Source: JACZQZ01 sp046756945 (GTDB taxonomy: Bacteria; Pseudomonadota; Alphaproteobacteria; Rhodospirillales; 2-02-FULL-58-16). Taken from it: a DNA stretch of 17,209 nt. Where the stretch lies: positions 1-17,209 of the forward strand of contig JBHHXI010000064.1 in the NCBI GenBank assembly GCA_046756945.1, in the 5' to 3' direction. Positions 15,443 to 17,209 of this stretch are shown one piece after another. Positions within the stretch are counted from its first letter, which is position 1. Every line of letters begins with the position of its first letter. The notes below the pieces were generated by a model that was not told where the DNA came from, ran no database searches, and saw only the letters and a program-made list of their open reading frames with translations. Both the position numbers and the translations under genes were made by a program.

Positions 15443-15909
15443 GGCACTGGTTTTTCCGGAAAGCCACCGGTCTGGCGCAGGGCCTCGCCCAATACCATGG
15501 CCGCGGCGGTGGTGACGTTGAGGGACCGCATGCCCGCGGCCATGGGAACGCGCAGGCGGGCGTCGGCGGCGGCGTGGACGGTGTCGGGCACGCCGGCGCT
15601 CTCGCGTCCGACCACAAGCACGTCGTCGGCGTGGAAGCGGAACGCCACGTAGGGCATCTTCGCGCCGGTGGTGAGAAGCACCAGCCGCCCCGACCCTTCG
15701 CCCCGCGCCGCCAGGAAGGCCGGCCACGAGACGTGGCGCCGGAGCGCCACCCGGTCCAGGTAATCCATGCCGGCGCGGCGCAGCCGCCTGTCGGCGAAGA
15801 CGAAGCCGCAGGGCTCGATCACGTCCACGGGCACCCCCAGGCACGCCGCCAGGCGCAACATGGCGCCGGCGTTCTGGGGGATGTCCGGTTCGAAAAGGGC
15901 GAGGCGCAT
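15439..15909 (-). CDS. trmL: tRNA (cytidine(34)-2'-O)-methyltransferase TrmL
   Basis: SPOUT-class methyltransferase that 2'-O-methylates the wobble base of leucine tRNAs; 156 residues, about the size of E. coli TrmL. Motif 1 [17 protein letters not shown] is at 4-20, IEPCGF at 31-36, motif 2 [11 protein letters not shown] at 99-109 and motif 3 [21 protein letters not shown] at 120-140 (RSLNV-type knot). I use the ATG at 15909 because [15 protein letters not shown] is the conserved start; the frame is open upstream to a GTG at 15960, and no clear Shine-Dalgarno precedes either. It is coupled to hemF by a 4-bp overlap. Confidence 0.9.
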   Translation of the reverse strand: MRLALFEPDIPQNAGAMLRLAACLGVPVDVIEPCGFVFADRRLRRAGMDYLDRVALRRHVSWPAFLAARGEGSGRLVLLTTGAKMPYVAFRFHADDVLVVGRESAGVPDTVHAAADARLRVPMAAGMRSLNVTTAAAMVLGEALRQTGGFPEKPVP

Positions 15910-15982
15910 GGGGCCAACCGGCGACGGCGAATCCTGATATCGGGCGGGATGAATATACACCGGAACCTACCCATGTTCCCCC

Positions 15983-16010
15983 TTTCCAAGACGACGTATT
16001 TCATTATATT
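15983..16010 (+). promoter_or_regulatory. Promoter candidate for petA-petB
   Basis: TTTCCA (15983-15988), a 16-base spacer and TATATT (16005-16010) form a plausible plus-strand sigma-70-like promoter (4/6 and 5/6). It shares its -10 region with the divergent trmL promoter candidate. The petA leader would be about 144 bases. A promoter closer to petA cannot be excluded. Confidence 0.35.
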
Positions 16011-16030
16011 GTTCGCCCGCATCGTATCCA
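16003..16030 (-). promoter_or_regulatory. Promoter candidate for trmL-hemF
   Basis: On the minus strand a perfect TATAAT (16008-16003) is preceded, after a 16-base spacer, by TGGATA (16030-16025), which matches TTGACA at 4 of 6. Transcription would start near 15996, giving a leader of about 90 bases before trmL. It overlaps the petA promoter candidate in the opposite direction. Confidence 0.45.
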
Positions 16031-16120
16031 TGGCAGGTTGCCCCGTGGGGGTGGTTCGCACCCCGTCCTCCCGTCCGTGTCGCTGTCTGAAGCGTTCGAA
16101 GTGTGGGACCGGTTCCTCCA

Positions 16121-16150
16121 TGCGGGCAAAATAAGTGCGGGCAAAGATAG
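16121..16150 (+). repeat. Tandem 15-bp repeat in the petA leader
   Basis: TGCGGGCAAAATAAG (16121-16135) is immediately followed by TGCGGGCAAAGATAG (16136-16150), 12 of 15 bases identical, with the first ten identical. The second copy runs into the petA Shine-Dalgarno (AGAGG, 16149-16153). It may be a leader protein- or RNA-binding site, or a small tandem duplication. Confidence 0.6.
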
Positions 16151-16160
16151 AGGCTTTCCC

Positions 16161-16715
16161 ATGACAGATGCCCCAACCGTTGCCGCCGGCGCGCCCCACG
16201 AGGGCGAAACCCGGCGCGACTTTCTGCTGATCGCAACGAGTGCGGTGGGCGCGGTGGGCACGGCGCTTGCCGTCTGGCCGCTCATCGACCAGATGAATCC
16301 GGCGGCGGACGTTCTGGCGCTGTCGTCGACCGAGGTCGACATTTCCCCCATCGAGGTCGGCCAAAGCATCACCGTGGTGTGGCGCGGCAAGCCGGTCTTC
16401 ATCCGCCGCCGCACGGCCAAGGAGATATCCAGGGCCAAGGCGGACGACGCCTCCGATTTGCCCGATCCCCAGCCCGATACCGAGCGGGTGCAAAAGCCCG
16501 AGTGGCTGATCGTCGTCGGCGTGTGCACCCATCTGGGCTGCATTCCGCTGGGCCAGAAGGCGACCGAGCCGAAGGGCGAGTTCGGCGGCTGGTTCTGTCC
16601 GTGTCACGGGTCCCACTACGATACCTCGGGGCGCATCCGCAAGGGGCCGGCGCCGGAGAACCTGGCGGTGCCCCAGTACAAATTCCTGAGCGACACCACG
16701 ATCAGGATCGGGTAG
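16161..16715 (+). CDS. petA: Ubiquinol-cytochrome c reductase Rieske iron-sulfur subunit
   Basis: Rieske protein of the cytochrome bc1 complex, 184 residues, carrying a 2Fe-2S cluster that takes electrons from ubiquinol. The N-terminal [16 protein letters not shown] (18-33) is a TAT-type signal anchor. Cluster ligands are C122 and H124 in CTHLGC (122-127) and C146 and H149 in CPCHG (146-150); C127 and C148 form the stabilising disulfide. The bc1-typical C-terminus [17 protein letters not shown] is present. The ATG at 16161 follows AGAGG (16149-16153) by 7 bases; the frame is open to 16038 but that stretch is unlike the family. It is 10 bp upstream of petB and co-transcribed with it. Confidence 0.95.
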   Translation: MTDAPTVAAGAPHEGETRRDFLLIATSAVGAVGTALAVWPLIDQMNPAADVLALSSTEVDISPIEVGQSITVVWRGKPVFIRRRTAKEISRAKADDASDLPDPQPDTERVQKPEWLIVVGVCTHLGCIPLGQKATEPKGEFGGWFCPCHGSHYDTSGRIRKGPAPENLAVPQYKFLSDTTIRIG

Positions 16716-16725
16716 GGCGCCGGCC

Positions 16726-17209
16726 ATGACCACACGGACCTGGAACAACCCCGTCGTCAAGTGGATCGAATACCGCCTGCCGGTCTTCTCGTTCACGCAG
16801 GAACACCTGATCGACTACCCGACGCCGAAGAACCTGAACTACTGGTGGAACTTCGGCTCGCTCGCCGGAATCGTGCTGACCATCATGATCGTCACCGGGA
16901 TCGTCCTGGCCATGCACTACACGCCGCATGTGGACTTCGCCTTCGAGAGCGTCGAGCGCATCATGCGCGACGTCAACTACGGCTGGCTGATACGCTACGT
17001 GCACATGAACGGCGGGTCCATGTTCTTCGCCGCCGTCTACATCCACATTTTCCGGGGCATGTACTACGGGTCCTACAAGGCCCCGCGCGAGATCCTGTGG
17101 ATCATCGGCATCGTTATCCTTCTGACCATGATGGCGACGGCCTTCATGGGCTATGTGCTGCCGTGGGGGCAGATGAGCTTCTGGGCCGCCACCGTGATCA
17201 CCAGCCTGT
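16726..17209 (+). CDS. petB: Cytochrome b of the bc1 complex (partial, runs off the window)
   Basis: N-terminal 161 codons of cytochrome b, the membrane core of ubiquinol:cytochrome c reductase. The start [20 protein letters not shown] leads to [18 protein letters not shown] (31-48). The first helices are visible, and heme-ligand histidines fit H93 ([11 protein letters not shown]) and H107 ([15 protein letters not shown]); [12 protein letters not shown] (142-153) is the canonical Qo-side segment. A weak AGGG lies upstream. The gene is cut by the window edge; the cytochrome c1 gene would be expected further downstream. Confidence 0.95.
   Translation, partial: MTTRTWNNPVVKWIEYRLPVFSFTQEHLIDYPTPKNLNYWWNFGSLAGIVLTIMIVTGIVLAMHYTPHVDFAFESVERIMRDVNYGWLIRYVHMNGGSMFFAAVYIHIFRGMYYGSYKAPREILWIIGIVILLTMMATAFMGYVLPWGQMSFWAATVITSL

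Noticed and set aside
15910..15960. Start of trmL at the GTG at 15960
   Set aside because: It would add 17 residues before the conserved [15 protein letters not shown], which the family does not have.
1..17209. CRISPR array, tRNA or rRNA gene, insertion sequence or prophage
   Set aside because: No regularly spaced repeats, no cloverleaf-like segments and no transposase, integrase or phage-type proteins were seen.

Overview
The window is a GC-rich stretch with short intergenic gaps and frequent GTG starts. It is most like an alphaproteobacterium of the Rhodospirillales type. That placement rests on protein family and gene-order resemblance from memory (CoA pyrophosphatase, DUF6111-type protein and CCA transferase in a row; a MoxR/DUF58/DUF4159 cluster; a TAT-exported Rieske protein and cytochrome b), not on a phylogenetic marker. 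No rRNA, tRNA, CRISPR array, transposase or phage gene was seen.

Layout. A small one-helix membrane protein of unknown function (205-579, +) converges on a minus-strand taurine/sulfonate ABC importer, tauA-tauB-tauC (3424-636). A strong intrinsic-terminator structure lies between tauA and tauB. Next, on the minus strand, come a C-terminally short secernin-type peptidase (3680-4600) and a DoxX membrane protein (4623-5093). A facing remnant that may be a GNAT N-terminus sits beside the end of the secernin gene. Upstream of these is a four-gene minus-strand operon, 11969-5206: MoxR AAA+ ATPase, DUF58 protein, BatA-N/VWA/DUF4159 membrane protein, and a second VWA/glutamine-amidotransferase-like membrane protein.

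The MoxR gene is divergent from a plus-strand housekeeping operon: CoA pyrophosphatase (12336-12962), DUF6111-like membrane protein (12959-13234) and CCA tRNA nucleotidyltransferase (13231-14550), joined by 4-bp ATGA overlaps. The roughly 360-bp gap between them is not empty. It carries what looks like a decayed DUF1285 gene, a two-turn direct repeat, a 12-bp palindrome and an extended -10 promoter. Converging from the right is trmL-hemF (15909-14591, also ATGA-coupled). Divergent from trmL is the start of the cytochrome bc1 operon, petA (16161-16715) and petB (16726 to the window edge), with overlapping back-to-back promoters between them.

Functionally the window combines sulfonate uptake, a membrane-associated MoxR/VWA chaperone-like module of unknown client, tRNA maturation (CCA addition, wobble 2'-O-methylation), heme synthesis (HemF) and aerobic respiration (bc1). 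The least explained parts are the MoxR/VWA operon, the gene remnants (DUF1285, secernin/GNAT junction) and the regulatory structure inside the tau operon.
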